NCBI GenBank assembly: GCA_963715445.1
Contig: OY970240.1
Span: 2,228,145-2,292,144, forward strand
DNA length: 64,000 bases
Origin: JAAYBF01 sp963715445
GTDB taxonomy: Bacteria > Actinomycetota > Thermoleophilia > Solirubrobacterales > Thermoleophilaceae
Direction: 5' to 3'
Part shown: positions 33,630 to 42,398 of the stretch, piece by piece
Layout: each line of letters starts with the position of its first letter
Numbering within the stretch: the first letter of the stretch is position 1
Made by a program: the position numbers and the translations under genes
Notes under the pieces: model-generated
Told to the model about the DNA's origin: nothing
The model's database searches: none
The model's input: the letters and a program-made list of their open reading frames with translations, nothing else

Positions 33630-33866
33630 GTGGAGCTGCTCGTGATCCTCTTCTTCTTCGGCCTCTCGGCCGGGGTCGTGGCGAAGATCAAGGGCTCGTC
33701 GTTCCTGATCTGGTTCATGATCGGGTTCGCGATCCCGATCATCGGGACGATCGCCGCGGTGCTCTACCGCAACGAGCGCCTGGTGGCCCACGAGCGCTGC
33801 CCCGAGTGCGGCAACGTCGTCGCCGTGCATGACCAGGTCTGCACCCGCTGCGGTGCCGACTTGTAG
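33630..33866 (+). CDS. Small membrane protein with zinc ribbon
   Basis: A 78-residue protein: two hydrophobic segments (LLVILFFFGLSAGVVAKIKG and FLIWFMIGFAIPIIGTIAAVLY) and a C-terminal zinc ribbon with Cys pairs CPECGN and CTRCGA. It resembles the uncharacterised PLDc_N/zinc-ribbon type small proteins of actinobacteria. A terminator-like hairpin follows six bases after the stop. The GTG start has GGGGGAAGG upstream. Confidence 0.78.
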   Translation: MELLVILFFFGLSAGVVAKIKGSSFLIWFMIGFAIPIIGTIAAVLYRNERLVAHERCPECGNVVAVHDQVCTRCGADL

Positions 33867-33871
33867 GAAGG

Positions 33872-33896
33872 CACCCCCGAAGAGGAGAAGGGGGTG
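33872..33896 (+). terminator. Hairpin between the 33630 gene and ilvB
   Basis: CACCCCC, 11 bases, GGGGGTG, a perfect seven-base stem. It has no T-run, but it separates the two transcription units. Confidence 0.5.
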
Positions 33897-33923
33897 GGTA
33901 CGGGGAATTTCCCCTGTTATCCT
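33895..33923 (+). promoter_or_regulatory. Candidate ilvB promoter with a dyad in the spacer
   Basis: TGGGTA (33895-33900), 17 bases, TATCCT (33918-33923). The spacer contains the dyad GGGGAATTTCCCC at 33902-33914, well placed for a repressor. The remaining leader to the GTG at 33994 is about 60 bases and contains no Leu/Ile/Val-rich open frame. Confidence 0.4.
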
Positions 33924-33993
33924 CGACCAGTCGGCGGTCCCGATCGGATCGCCGGGAGACCCCAATCCCTACAAGGGAAGGAGCAGTACCCCA

Positions 33994-35670
33994 GTGCGAG
34001 CAGTCGACGCCATCATGGAGTGCCTGAAAGCCGAGGGCGTCGAGCATGTCTTCGGCATCCCCGGAGGGGCCAACCTCCCCACTTACGACGCCCTCTACGA
34101 CGCGGGCCTGCGGCACATCCAGTGCCGCCACGAGCAGGGCGCCGGCCATGCGGCCGAGGGCTATGCGAAGGCTTCCGGACGAGTCGGGGTGGCGCTCGCC
34201 ACCTCGGGCCCCGGCGCCACGAACCTCGTGACGGCGATCGCCGACGCGATGATGGACTCGGTGCCCACGGTGTTCATCACCGGCCAGGTGCGCACCGACC
34301 TGCTCGGCACCGACGGCTTCCAGGAGGCCGACGTCACCGGCATCACGATGCCGATCGTCAAGCACTCGATCCTGATCCAGGACCCGCTGGACATCCCGGC
34401 GTCGATCCACGAGGCGTTCCACATCGCCCGCACCGGCCGTCCCGGCCCGGTGCTCGTGGACATCCCGCAGGACCTCTCGCGGGCGGACATCCCGTACGAG
34501 CCGGTCGATTCGGTCGACCTTCCCGGCTACCAGCCCACGACGGAGGGCAACACCAAGCAGATCCGCCTGGCGGCGAAGGCGCTCGCCAACGCGCGGCGCC
34601 CGGTGATCTACGCCGGCGGAGGCGTGGTCAACGGCGACGCATCGAAGGAGCTCGTCGAGCTCTGCCTCTCCGACCGCCTGCCGGTGACCTGCACGCTGAT
34701 GGGCCTCGGAGCCTTCCCGGCGCCGCACGACCAGTGGCTCGGGATGCTGGGCATGCACGGAACCCGCGCGGCCAACTACTCGATGGACGAGGCCGACCTG
34801 ATCGTGGCGATCGGGGCGCGCTTCGACGATCGGATCACCGGCAAGCTGTCCGAGTTCGCGCCGCGCGCGAAGTTCATTCACATCGACGTCGATCCGGCGG
34901 AGATCTCGAAGAACGTGCCCGCACACATCCCGATCGTGGGTGACGCCAAGAGCATCCTGCCCAAGCTGACCGCCGAGTACCGCGCTCTGGCGGCCGACTC
35001 CGCCCGCCTCGACGGCTGGTGGCAGCGCATCGCGGGCTGGCGCGAGAAGCACCCGCTCGGATACGAGGACTCCGAGGGCTCCGAGATCAAGCCGCAGTAC
35101 ATGATCGAGGCGCTCTACGAGGCCACCGGCGGCGACGCGATCGTCACCTCGGACGTCGGCCAGCACCAGATGTGGACGGCGCAGTACTTCCACTTCCCGG
35201 CGCCGCGGCGCTGGATCAACTCCGGCGGCCTCGGCACCATGGGCTTCGGCCTTCCCGCGGCGATGGGGGCGAAGGTCGCCTGCCCGGACAAGGACGTCGT
35301 CTGCGTAGCGGGGGACGGCTCCGTGGTGATGAACATCCAGGAGCTCGCCACCTGCGTGACCGAGAAGATCCCGATCAAGGTGTTCATCATGAACAACGGC
35401 TATCTGGGCATGGTGCGCCAGTGGCAGGAGCTGTTCTGGGAGAAGCGCTACAGCTCGGTGAAGATGGGCGACAGTCCCGACTGGGTCAAGCTCGCCGAGG
35501 CGTTCGGTGCGACCGGCATGCGCGTCGATGACAAGGCGGAGCTGCCCGGCGCGATGAAGGCGGCGCTCGAGGCCGAGGGTCCGGTGGTCTGCGACGTGCG
35601 GGTCACCCCCGAGGAGAACTGCTACCCGATGATCCCGGCCGGCCAGGCCGCCCGGGACATGGTGGGCTGA
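33994..35670 (+). CDS. ilvB: Acetolactate synthase large subunit
   Basis: ThDP enzyme of 558 residues that condenses pyruvate to acetolactate or with 2-oxobutyrate to acetohydroxybutyrate. Landmarks: VEHVFGIPGGANLPTYDALYD, the catalytic Glu in CRHEQGAGHAAEGYAKASG, TSGPGATNLVTAIADA, RPVIYAGGGVVNG, GLGTMGFGLPAAMGAKVACP and the ThDP motif GDGSVVMNIQELATCV with NNGYLGMVRQWQ. The GTG is chosen because AAGGGAAGGAGC lies 10-15 bases upstream; the frame is open further up but without family similarity. ilvN follows after three bases. Confidence 0.97.
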   Translation: MRAVDAIMECLKAEGVEHVFGIPGGANLPTYDALYDAGLRHIQCRHEQGAGHAAEGYAKASGRVGVALATSGPGATNLVTAIADAMMDSVPTVFITGQVRTDLLGTDGFQEADVTGITMPIVKHSILIQDPLDIPASIHEAFHIARTGRPGPVLVDIPQDLSRADIPYEPVDSVDLPGYQPTTEGNTKQIRLAAKALANARRPVIYAGGGVVNGDASKELVELCLSDRLPVTCTLMGLGAFPAPHDQWLGMLGMHGTRAANYSMDEADLIVAIGARFDDRITGKLSEFAPRAKFIHIDVDPAEISKNVPAHIPIVGDAKSILPKLTAEYRALAADSARLDGWWQRIAGWREKHPLGYEDSEGSEIKPQYMIEALYEATGGDAIVTSDVGQHQMWTAQYFHFPAPRRWINSGGLGTMGFGLPAAMGAKVACPDKDVVCVAGDGSVVMNIQELATCVTEKIPIKVFIMNNGYLGMVRQWQELFWEKRYSSVKMGDSPDWVKLAEAFGATGMRVDDKAELPGAMKAALEAEGPVVCDVRVTPEENCYPMIPAGQAARDMVG

Positions 35671-35673
35671 GCC

Positions 35674-36231
35674 ATGGGCGAGCCGGCAACACAGGACATA
35701 TTCAGCCTCGACGAGCTGCAGGCCTCGGGCGGCGGCCACACCGGGCGCAAGCACGTCCTGTCGCTCCTCGTGGAGAACAAGCCGGGCGTCCTGGCCCGCA
35801 TCGCGGGCCTCTTCGCCAGGCGCGGCTTCAACATCGACTCGCTCGCGGTGGGTCCCACCGACGACACGGCGATCTCCCGCATCACGCTGACCGTTGACGG
35901 AGCGGCGCACCCGATCGACCAGGTGACAAAGCAGCTCCACAAGCTTGTCAACGTGATCAAGATCCGCGACCTCGAGCCCGAGGAGGCCGTGGCGCGGGAG
36001 CTGGCGCTGTTCAAGGTCAGCGCCGACGGCGACGCGCGCGCCCAGATCATGCACTTCGCGGAGATCTTCCGCGGGCGGATCGTGGACGTTCACAAGCGCT
36101 CGGTGACGATCGAGGTGACGGGCTCCGACGACAAGATCGAGGCCTTCGAGCAGATGATCCGACCCTTCGGCCTGATCGAGATGGTCAGGACCGGCGAGAT
36201 CGCCGTATCCCGTGGTCGCGGGACCACCTGA
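35674..36231 (+). CDS. ilvN: Acetolactate synthase small subunit
   Basis: Regulatory subunit of 185 residues. The N-terminal ACT domain reads HVLSLLVENKPGVLARIAGLFARRGFNIDSLAVG, the valine-binding part, and the C-terminal domain (ELALFKVSADGDARAQIMHFAEIF) follows. Valine feedback acts through this subunit. The first 25 residues (EPATQDIFSLDELQAS) are an extra lead-in. Operon with ilvB; ilvC is separated from it by the 8.5-kb men gene block. Confidence 0.96.
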   Translation: MGEPATQDIFSLDELQASGGGHTGRKHVLSLLVENKPGVLARIAGLFARRGFNIDSLAVGPTDDTAISRITLTVDGAAHPIDQVTKQLHKLVNVIKIRDLEPEEAVARELALFKVSADGDARAQIMHFAEIFRGRIVDVHKRSVTIEVTGSDDKIEAFEQMIRPFGLIEMVRTGEIAVSRGRGTT

Positions 36232-36249
36232 GCCGAGCAAACTCCTGAA

Positions 36250-37689
36250 GTGAAGCTCGCCGACCAGCCCTTCGCGTTGGACGGTGCGGCGCTGACGCGC
36301 TTCGAGGAGCGGATCGGCGCCGCGTTGGAGCTGGCGGCCCGGGGGAGAGAGCGGACGCTGGCCGCGGTCACCGTCCCGGTGCCGGCGAGTCTCGACCTCT
36401 CGGCCGTGGTGCTGGCTGCGCGGCGCGCGGAGGACCGCTACTTCTGCTTCGAGCAGCCCGACAGGGACGGCTACGGGGTCTGGGGCCTGGGAGCCGCGGC
36501 GGTGGTCGAGAGCTCGGGGCCCAACCGCTTCACCGAGGCCGCGGCGGCGTGCCGGGCGCTCGCGGCGCGGGCGGTGTGCGGCGATCAGGGCCTCGATCCA
36601 GGTCGCCCGGCCGGCTCCGGGCCGGTCTTCCTCGGCGGCTTCGCCTTCGCACCCGAGGGCGGCAGGACGCCCGAGTGGTCCTCGCTAGCGCCCGCGCTGC
36701 TCGTGCTGCCGGAGGTGTCCTTCGCGCGGCGGGGCAGCGAGGCGCGCATGACCGTCTCCGTCGTCGTGGACGGGAGCGAGGCTCCGGAGGACGTGCTGGC
36801 GGGGGTGCGAGCCCGGAACGCGGAGCTGCGCCCGGCTGGGATGCCGCTGCTCGACCCGGATCCCACCGTTCGCCCGCGGGTGGCGGGGGCCGCGCCGCCG
36901 GCGCACTTCGAGGAGGCGGTGCGCCGCGCCGTGGAGCAGATCGCGACAGGCCGGCTCGACAAGGTCGTGCTGGCTCGCGAGGTGCGTGTGCATGCCCGCC
37001 TGCCGATCGACCCCGGGGCCGTCCTCGATCCCCTTCGCTCGGCCTTCCCGGCCTGTTACAGCTACTGCGTGGGGACGCCCGAGATGGCGTTCGTGGGGGC
37101 GAGCCCGGAGCTGCTCGTGCGGCGCGACGGGGAGCGCGCTCAGACCGTCGCTCTGGCCGGCACCACCCGCCGCAGCGCCGACCCGGCCGTGGACGACCAT
37201 CTCGGCGAGCAGCTGATGCGCAGCGAGAAGGACCGCGGCGAGCAGCGGATCGTGGCCGATCGGATCGAGCGCACGCTGGCGCCGGTGAGCCTGTGGGTCG
37301 CTTCCGCGGACGACCCGGTGCTCGTGAAGGTCCAGAACGTCCAGCACCTCGCCACGCCGATCAGGGCGCAGCTCTCCGAGCCGGTGCCAGCGCTGGAGCT
37401 GGCGGGCGTGCTGCATCCCACGCCGGCGGTGGGGGGCGAGCCGAACGAGGTGGCGCAGCCGCTGATACCAGCGCTCGAGGGCCTCGACCGCGGCTGGTAC
37501 GCGGGCGCGGTGGGCTGGACCGATCTGGCAGAGGACGGTGAGCTCTGCGTGGCGCTGCGCTGCGCTCTCCTACGTGGCGACGTCGCGCGGCTCTACGCCG
37601 GCTGCGGGATAGTCGCCGACTCCGTGCCCGCCGAAGAGCTGGCGGAGACGGAGGTCAAGCTTCAAGCGCTTCTGCCACTCCTGACCTAG
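36250..37689 (+). CDS. menF: Isochorismate synthase
   Basis: Converts chorismate to isochorismate, first step of the menaquinone branch. The protein has 479 residues and carries the chorismate-binding fold: RLDKVVLAREVRVH, CYSYCVGTPEMAFVGASPEL, LAGTTRRSADPAVDDHLGEQ, RSEKDRGEQRIVADRIE, NVQHLATPIRAQL, LHPTPAVGGEP and WYAGAVGWTD. The neighbouring menD favours MenF over salicylate or anthranilate synthases. Its last 35 bases overlap, convergently, the end of a small zinc-ribbon gene. Confidence 0.93.
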   Translation: MKLADQPFALDGAALTRFEERIGAALELAARGRERTLAAVTVPVPASLDLSAVVLAARRAEDRYFCFEQPDRDGYGVWGLGAAAVVESSGPNRFTEAAAACRALAARAVCGDQGLDPGRPAGSGPVFLGGFAFAPEGGRTPEWSSLAPALLVLPEVSFARRGSEARMTVSVVVDGSEAPEDVLAGVRARNAELRPAGMPLLDPDPTVRPRVAGAAPPAHFEEAVRRAVEQIATGRLDKVVLAREVRVHARLPIDPGAVLDPLRSAFPACYSYCVGTPEMAFVGASPELLVRRDGERAQTVALAGTTRRSADPAVDDHLGEQLMRSEKDRGEQRIVADRIERTLAPVSLWVASADDPVLVKVQNVQHLATPIRAQLSEPVPALELAGVLHPTPAVGGEPNEVAQPLIPALEGLDRGWYAGAVGWTDLAEDGELCVALRCALLRGDVARLYAGCGIVADSVPAEELAETEVKLQALLPLLT

Positions 37690-37879
37690 AGGGGTCGCCC
37701 AACCTGGAGGGGTCGCTCCCCAGCGGCACCGGAGCCTGACGGGCTGGGCCCGCGGTCCGGTAGAGCGGGACCTGCATGCCCAAGCGCCCAAGGCAGCGCG
37801 GGCAGTAGTCCTTCGCGTCTTCCTGGTTGTCGGGATCTCTCATCTTGAGCCAGCAGCGGGGACACACGGCGTAACGCAT
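37655..37879 (-). CDS. Small zinc-ribbon protein, unknown function
   Basis: A 74-residue protein starting MRYAVCPRCWLKMRD and continuing CPRCLGRLG, two CxxC pairs that form a zinc ribbon, then a Pro-rich tail. A very good Shine-Dalgarno (GGAGGAGAGG) lies before the ATG. The gene is convergent with menF and overlaps its end by 35 bases in another frame. The bases between it and menD (37880-38031) show no other gene. Function unknown; small zinc-ribbon proteins of this kind may bind nucleic acid. Confidence 0.72.
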   Translation of the reverse strand: MRYAVCPRCWLKMRDPDNQEDAKDYCPRCLGRLGMQVPLYRTAGPARQAPVPLGSDPSRLGDPSRSGVAEALEA

Positions 37880-38031
37880 CTCGCCTCTCCTCCGGTTGGG
37901 AAGCGGGTTCGCGTGCCGCCTCCCGATGGACGAGCGCTCCACGCTTCCGGTTGCGAGCGTGAGGCACCTAGATGCCCACGGCTCGCTGGGGGGCGCATAC
38001 CCAATCCCCCCATTTCTCACACATCGGACGA

Positions 38032-39768
38032 TCAGGCGGGAGAAAAGCCCTCTACAGAGGCATGTATCGCCTCGATCAGCTCGCGATGGCCCTTGACGTT
38101 GACCGCCCGATCGGTGCGAACCTCCACGAGGCCGGGCTCGGCGGTGGCTGCCCGGATCTCCTCGACGGTCGACGCCGTTCGGTGCTGGATCCCGGCCACC
38201 GCGGCGACGGCGGCCAGGTCCACCTCGGACGGTGTCGACACGTGCTGCTCGAAGGCCGCCGGATCCGCGTGCTCGGCCACGGGCAGAAAGTCGAAGATGC
38301 CGCCGCCGCCGTTGTTCACGCAGACGATGTGAAGCTTCGCTTCGGCGCGCGAGGCGGCGATCAGGCCGCTGATGTCATGGAGGAGAGCGATCTCGCCGGT
38401 CAGGAGCCACGTCGGGGAGCCCGTCGCCAGGGCGGCGCCTGCCGCGGAGGAGACGACACCGTCGATGCCGTTGGCGCCGCGGTTGGAGAGGAAGCGGATC
38501 TGCCGGTTCGACCGGGGGAAGAAGCTCTCGACATCGCGGATCGGCATCGAGGAGCTGAGCCATGCGATCGCGCCGTCCGGGAGCACCGGCTCGACGGCGC
38601 AGTAGGCACGCGGCTCCAGCGTCTCGAGGGAGTCGATGCCGGCGAGGGCCTCCGGCACCAGATCGTCCGCCGTGCGCCACGCCTGCAGCCATGCGGGGTC
38701 GGGTGAGGGGGAGCGCCGCCCCAGCGCCTCCACCAGCGCGCCGCACACCTCGGCGGGGTCGGCTTGGATGAGCGTCTCGGCCACGCGGGTCGGCTCCTGC
38801 CAGGCGCCGTGGGGGTCGATGACCACCTGCGGCGCTCCGGCAAGCCAGGAGCGCAGCGCCTTCGAGGTCGGAGGGTCGCCGATGCGCAGCACCAGGTCGG
38901 GGAGGCTGTCAGCGGCGAAGCTCTCCGAGCGGAGCAGCGGGTCGTAGTGGGCGATCACATGGTCGCGGTCGTGTGCTCCGCAGCGCAGGCCGGACATCGG
39001 ATCGGCCAGAACCGGCCACCCGGCTCGAGCGGCGAGGGCCGCGACCGGCTCCGCGAGATCCTCGCCGGCCGATCCGCAGACGATCGCTCCCCGCGGCGTC
39101 GAGGCGATCCGCTCTGCCAGCGCCTCCACCTGCTCGTCGGCGAGCGCTCCGGCTGCTGCCCGGACCTCCACCCAGGGGCGACCGTCGGTCCTGCCCTGCC
39201 AGGCCACCGAGTCCATCTCCTCCTCGACCGGCGCCAGCGGCTCGCGCAGCGGGAGGTTGAGGTGCACCGGGCCGGGGCGGCCCTGCGCGGCGGTCCACCA
39301 CGCCCGGCACGCGAGCGCCCGCACGTGAGTTGCCCAGTCGGCGCCCGGATCGCCGTTGCCGACCTCCACGAACCACTTGGCGGCCGAGCCGAAGAGCTTG
39401 ATCTGGTCGATCGCCTGGCCGGCGCCCACGTCGCGCAGCTCGGGCGGCCGGTCGGCTGTGAGAACGATCAGGGGCACGCGCGCCTCGTGGGCTTCGATCA
39501 CGGCTGGGAGGAGGTTCGCCGCGGCGGTGCCCGAGGTGCACGTCACGGCCACGGGGCGCCCGCTCGCCTTCGCCATGCCCAGAGCCATGAATCCGGCTGC
39601 GCGCTCGTCGATCACCGACACCGATTCGATGCGCTCGTCGGCCGCCAGGGAGAGGGCGATAGGAGCGTTGCGCGAGCCCGGAGAGGTGACGGCGTGGCGC
39701 ATTCCGCAGCGCGCCAGCTCGTCGACGATCGCCTGTATCGGCGCGTAGGTGCGGTTGATCGGGATCAT
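38032..39768 (-). CDS. menD: 2-succinyl-5-enolpyruvyl-6-hydroxy-3-cyclohexene-1-carboxylate synthase
   Basis: ThDP enzyme of 578 residues that joins isochorismate with 2-oxoglutarate. Landmarks: RTYAPIQAIVDELARCGMRHAV, the SPGSRNAPIALSLA segment, ERAAGFMALGMAKASGRPVA, CTSGTAAANLLPAVIEA and the ThDP-binding end GGGGIFDFLPVAEH. The ATG is at 39768, directly abutting the start region of menH on the other strand, so no untranslated leader separates the two genes. In-frame extension upstream is antisense to menH and was rejected. Confidence 0.95.
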   Translation of the reverse strand: MIPINRTYAPIQAIVDELARCGMRHAVTSPGSRNAPIALSLAADERIESVSVIDERAAGFMALGMAKASGRPVAVTCTSGTAAANLLPAVIEAHEARVPLIVLTADRPPELRDVGAGQAIDQIKLFGSAAKWFVEVGNGDPGADWATHVRALACRAWWTAAQGRPGPVHLNLPLREPLAPVEEEMDSVAWQGRTDGRPWVEVRAAAGALADEQVEALAERIASTPRGAIVCGSAGEDLAEPVAALAARAGWPVLADPMSGLRCGAHDRDHVIAHYDPLLRSESFAADSLPDLVLRIGDPPTSKALRSWLAGAPQVVIDPHGAWQEPTRVAETLIQADPAEVCGALVEALGRRSPSPDPAWLQAWRTADDLVPEALAGIDSLETLEPRAYCAVEPVLPDGAIAWLSSSMPIRDVESFFPRSNRQIRFLSNRGANGIDGVVSSAAGAALATGSPTWLLTGEIALLHDISGLIAASRAEAKLHIVCVNNGGGGIFDFLPVAEHADPAAFEQHVSTPSEVDLAAVAAVAGIQHRTASTVEEIRAATAEPGLVEVRTDRAVNVKGHRELIEAIHASVEGFSPA

Positions 39769-40521
39769 GTGCCTGTGACTGAGAGCGCGCGCGGACCGAC
39801 GGTGGTCTTCATACCGGGCTTCATGCAGCCCGCCGAGGCATGGGCGCCGGTCGCCGAGCGCCTGCCCGAACGCTACCCGAGCGTGCTGCTGCGCCACCGC
39901 GAGCGCGAGCGGGAGGGACGCCTGGAGGAGATCCGCGCGGCCGCGGAGGCGGCGCCCGGCGGAGCCGTCCTGTGCGGCTACTCGCTCGGAGGGCGGCTCG
40001 CGCTGAACGCGGCCGTCCGCGATCCGGCGCGCTACGCGGCGCTCGTAACCGTCGGGTCGTCCGCGGGAATCGAGGAGCGGACGGCGAGGGCGGCGCGCGC
40101 CGAGGCGGACGCGAAGCTCGCCGGGTGGATGGAGACCCAGCCGATCGAGCAGATCGTCGAGCGGTGGGAGCGCCAGCCGCTCTTCGCCGACCAGTCCGAC
40201 GCGCTGGTGGAGGAGCAGCGGCCCGGCCGCCTGGCGCAGGACCCGCTCTCGCTGGCCCTGCTTCTGAGGACGGCCGGGCAGGGCGCGATGGACCCGGTCT
40301 GGGGGCAGCTGCACACCCTCGAGATGCCCGTCTTGGCGATGGCGGGAGCGCGCGACGAGCGCTATGGCGAGCTGGCCGGAAGGATCGCTGCCGCTGTGCT
40401 GAACGGGAGCGATCACCTGGTCGAGCACGCCGGCCACGCCGCCCACCTGCAGCGCCCCGAGGATGTCGCGGAGGCGCTAGTCGCGTTCCTCGACGAGCAC
40501 TTCGGCCAGCATCTCGGCTGA
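39769..40521 (+). CDS. menH: MenH-like alpha/beta hydrolase (SHCHC synthase type)
   Basis: A protein of about 250 residues that would eliminate pyruvate from SEPHCHC to give SHCHC, the step after MenD. It has the nucleophile elbow GYSLGGRLALNAAV, an oxyanion region VVFIPGFMQPAEAWAPVA, and the catalytic His in EHAGHAAHLQRPEDV. Two GTG starts, 39769 and 39775, are possible. The sequence is typical of the whole hydrolase family, so the MenH role rests on its place between menD and menC. The gene runs against its neighbours, with the 3' end overlapping menC by 45 bases. Confidence 0.8.
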   Translation: MPVTESARGPTVVFIPGFMQPAEAWAPVAERLPERYPSVLLRHREREREGRLEEIRAAAEAAPGGAVLCGYSLGGRLALNAAVRDPARYAALVTVGSSAGIEERTARAARAEADAKLAGWMETQPIEQIVERWERQPLFADQSDALVEEQRPGRLAQDPLSLALLLRTAGQGAMDPVWGQLHTLEMPVLAMAGARDERYGELAGRIAAAVLNGSDHLVEHAGHAAHLQRPEDVAEALVAFLDEHFGQHLG

Positions 40522-41490
40522 CACGTCCATGCCCAGCCCCGGTCCCTGGGGAACGGCCATCAGGCCTGTCTTGGGGCCGGGAAGCGCGCGTGCGATCTCG
40601 GCGTCGAAGAGGTCGAGCGTCGCAAGCCCGCAGGCCAGCGTGACCCGCTCTCCGGCAGCCAGCTGGAGCGCCGCGGCGATCGCCCACGGGCCGTCGAGAG
40701 TGCTGGAGAGCCAGCCTTGCATTCCGGCCTCGGTAGCCGCCCGCAGCGCGTCGCGCGCCGGCCGGTAGCCGCCGCTGCCCGCCAGCTTGACGTTGACCGC
40801 GTCGCAGGCCTCGATCGCGGCCGCGCGGCGCACGTCGTCGGCCGTTCGGATCGACTCGTCGGCGGCGATCGGCACGTCCACGCTCTCGCGCACGGAGGCC
40901 ATCTCCTCGAGGGTCGGGCACGGCTGCTCCACCAGCTGCAGGTCGAACTCCACGAGCCCGGCGATCCGCTCCACGGCCTCCGCCGCGCCCCAAGCGCCGT
41001 TGGCGTCCACGCGCAGGGCGGGCCACGGCCCGATCGCCTCGCGCACGGCGGCGGCGCGTTCGTGATCGTCCGGCAGCCCGACCTTCAGCTTGAAGCACGA
41101 GAACCCGGCCGCTAGGCCGTCCGCCGCCGCTTGGGCCACCTCCTGCGGCGGTCCCGCCGGAAGCGTGCAGTTGACCGGGATCGCATCGGCGCCGGCGTCG
41201 CCGAGCGACCGCCCGCGCCGGCGCGACTGGAGGTCGAGCTCCGAGAGCTCCCACGCGGTGCGCGCCTGGGGCGGCGCGTCACGGGCTGGCGGGCCGTCGA
41301 TGAGGGAGTGCCAGACGTCGTCGATGCTCACGCCGTCGTAGGGCTCCAGCGGGCCGGCCTCTCCCCAGCCGACGGTGCCCTCGTCGTCCTCGAGGCGGAT
41401 CGCGACCAGCTCCCGCTCGGCGACCACCCCGTTGGAGGTCACGAAGGGCACCCGCAGGGGGATGCGCAGTCGCAGGAGCGAGCGTCTCAC
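40477..41490 (-). CDS. menC: o-Succinylbenzoate synthase
   Basis: Enolase-superfamily dehydratase of 337 residues that converts SHCHC to o-succinylbenzoate. Active-site pieces are FKLKVGLPDD (Lys), LRVDANGAW (Asp and Asn), LQLVEQPC (Glu), PIAADESIR (Asp) and AVNVKLAGSGG (Lys). It starts with GTG overlapping the menA stop (GTGA). Its 3' 45 bases overlap menH on the opposite strand. Member of the menB-menA-menC operon. Confidence 0.94.
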   Translation of the reverse strand: MRRSLLRLRIPLRVPFVTSNGVVAERELVAIRLEDDEGTVGWGEAGPLEPYDGVSIDDVWHSLIDGPPARDAPPQARTAWELSELDLQSRRRGRSLGDAGADAIPVNCTLPAGPPQEVAQAAADGLAAGFSCFKLKVGLPDDHERAAAVREAIGPWPALRVDANGAWGAAEAVERIAGLVEFDLQLVEQPCPTLEEMASVRESVDVPIAADESIRTADDVRRAAAIEACDAVNVKLAGSGGYRPARDALRAATEAGMQGWLSSTLDGPWAIAAALQLAAGERVTLACGLATLDLFDAEIARALPGPKTGLMAVPQGPGLGMDVSAEMLAEVLVEERD

Positions 41491-42398
41491 GACAGCAGGA
41501 TGCCCGCCGCGAGCAGCAGCGAGAACACGGCGAGCAGGCGTCCCGTGTCCGCCAGCGCCCCGTTGAGCGACGGCCCGTCGGAGCGCTCGGCGACGGTCTT
41601 GCGCAGCGGGATGGCCAGCGGGGCCGAGAGCAGGGGCAGCGCCACCCAGAACGAGAGCCCGCCCGCGGCCGGGACGGCCACGACCACGGCGTAGGAGGCG
41701 ATCAGCATGGCCGTGAACAGCGAGCGGGCGCGCTCGCGTCCCAGCCGCACGGCGAGCGTGCGCTTGCCGGCACGCCGGTCGGTGTCGGCGTCGCGGACGT
41801 TGTTGACCACGAGGATCGCCGAGGCGAGCAGCCCGACGGGGACCGACAGCGCGAACGCCTCCCAGGGCAGCTGCTCGGCCTGCACGTAGTAGGAGCCGAC
41901 GACGGCGACCACGCCGAAGAAGAGGAACACGAACAGCTCGCCGAGGCCCTCGTAGCCGTATGGCTTGGGGCCGCCTGTGTAGAGGACGCCGGCCGCGATC
42001 GAGGCGGCGCCCACCACCAGCAGCTCAGGTCCCGTGATGGCGGTCAGGTAGATCCCCGCGGCAACGGCGACGCCGAAGGCGACCCAGGTGCCGATGAGCA
42101 CGCGGCGGGGAGGCATCAGCCCTCCCGCGGTGACGCGCACCGGCCCGAGGCGGTCCTCGGTGTCCGCGCCGCGGCGGGCGTCCGAGTAGTCGTTCGAGAG
42201 GTTGGTGCCGATCTGGATGAACACGCTGCCCACCAGGGCGGCGAGGAAGGCCAGCGCGCGGAACTCGTCGTCGGCGATCGCCAGGGCGGTGCCCACGAGC
42301 ACCGGCGCGATCGCGGCGGGCAGGGTGCGAGGCCTGGCGGCGAGAGCCCACAGGCGCAGCGCCCCTCCGGCGACCTGGGCGTTGGCGGCCGCCGTCAC
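41487..42398 (-). CDS. menA: 1,4-dihydroxy-2-naphthoate polyprenyltransferase
   Basis: Integral membrane prenyltransferase of 303 residues of the UbiA family. It attaches the polyprenyl chain to DHNA. Conserved Asp-rich motifs are NDYSDARRGADTEDRLGP and NNVRDADTDRRAGKRTLA; eight or so membrane helices follow the UbiA pattern. The GTG start overlaps the menB stop (GTGA) and the gene is followed directly by menC. The following methylation step (MenG/UbiE) is not in the window. Confidence 0.94.
   Translation of the reverse strand: MTAAANAQVAGGALRLWALAARPRTLPAAIAPVLVGTALAIADDEFRALAFLAALVGSVFIQIGTNLSNDYSDARRGADTEDRLGPVRVTAGGLMPPRRVLIGTWVAFGVAVAAGIYLTAITGPELLVVGAASIAAGVLYTGGPKPYGYEGLGELFVFLFFGVVAVVGSYYVQAEQLPWEAFALSVPVGLLASAILVVNNVRDADTDRRAGKRTLAVRLGRERARSLFTAMLIASYAVVVAVPAAGGLSFWVALPLLSAPLAIPLRKTVAERSDGPSLNGALADTGRLLAVFSLLLAAGILLS

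Noticed and set aside
33867..33993. T-box or branched-chain leader peptide upstream of ilvB
   Set aside because: No T-box motif and no Leu/Ile/Val-rich open frame were found; only dyads are present.
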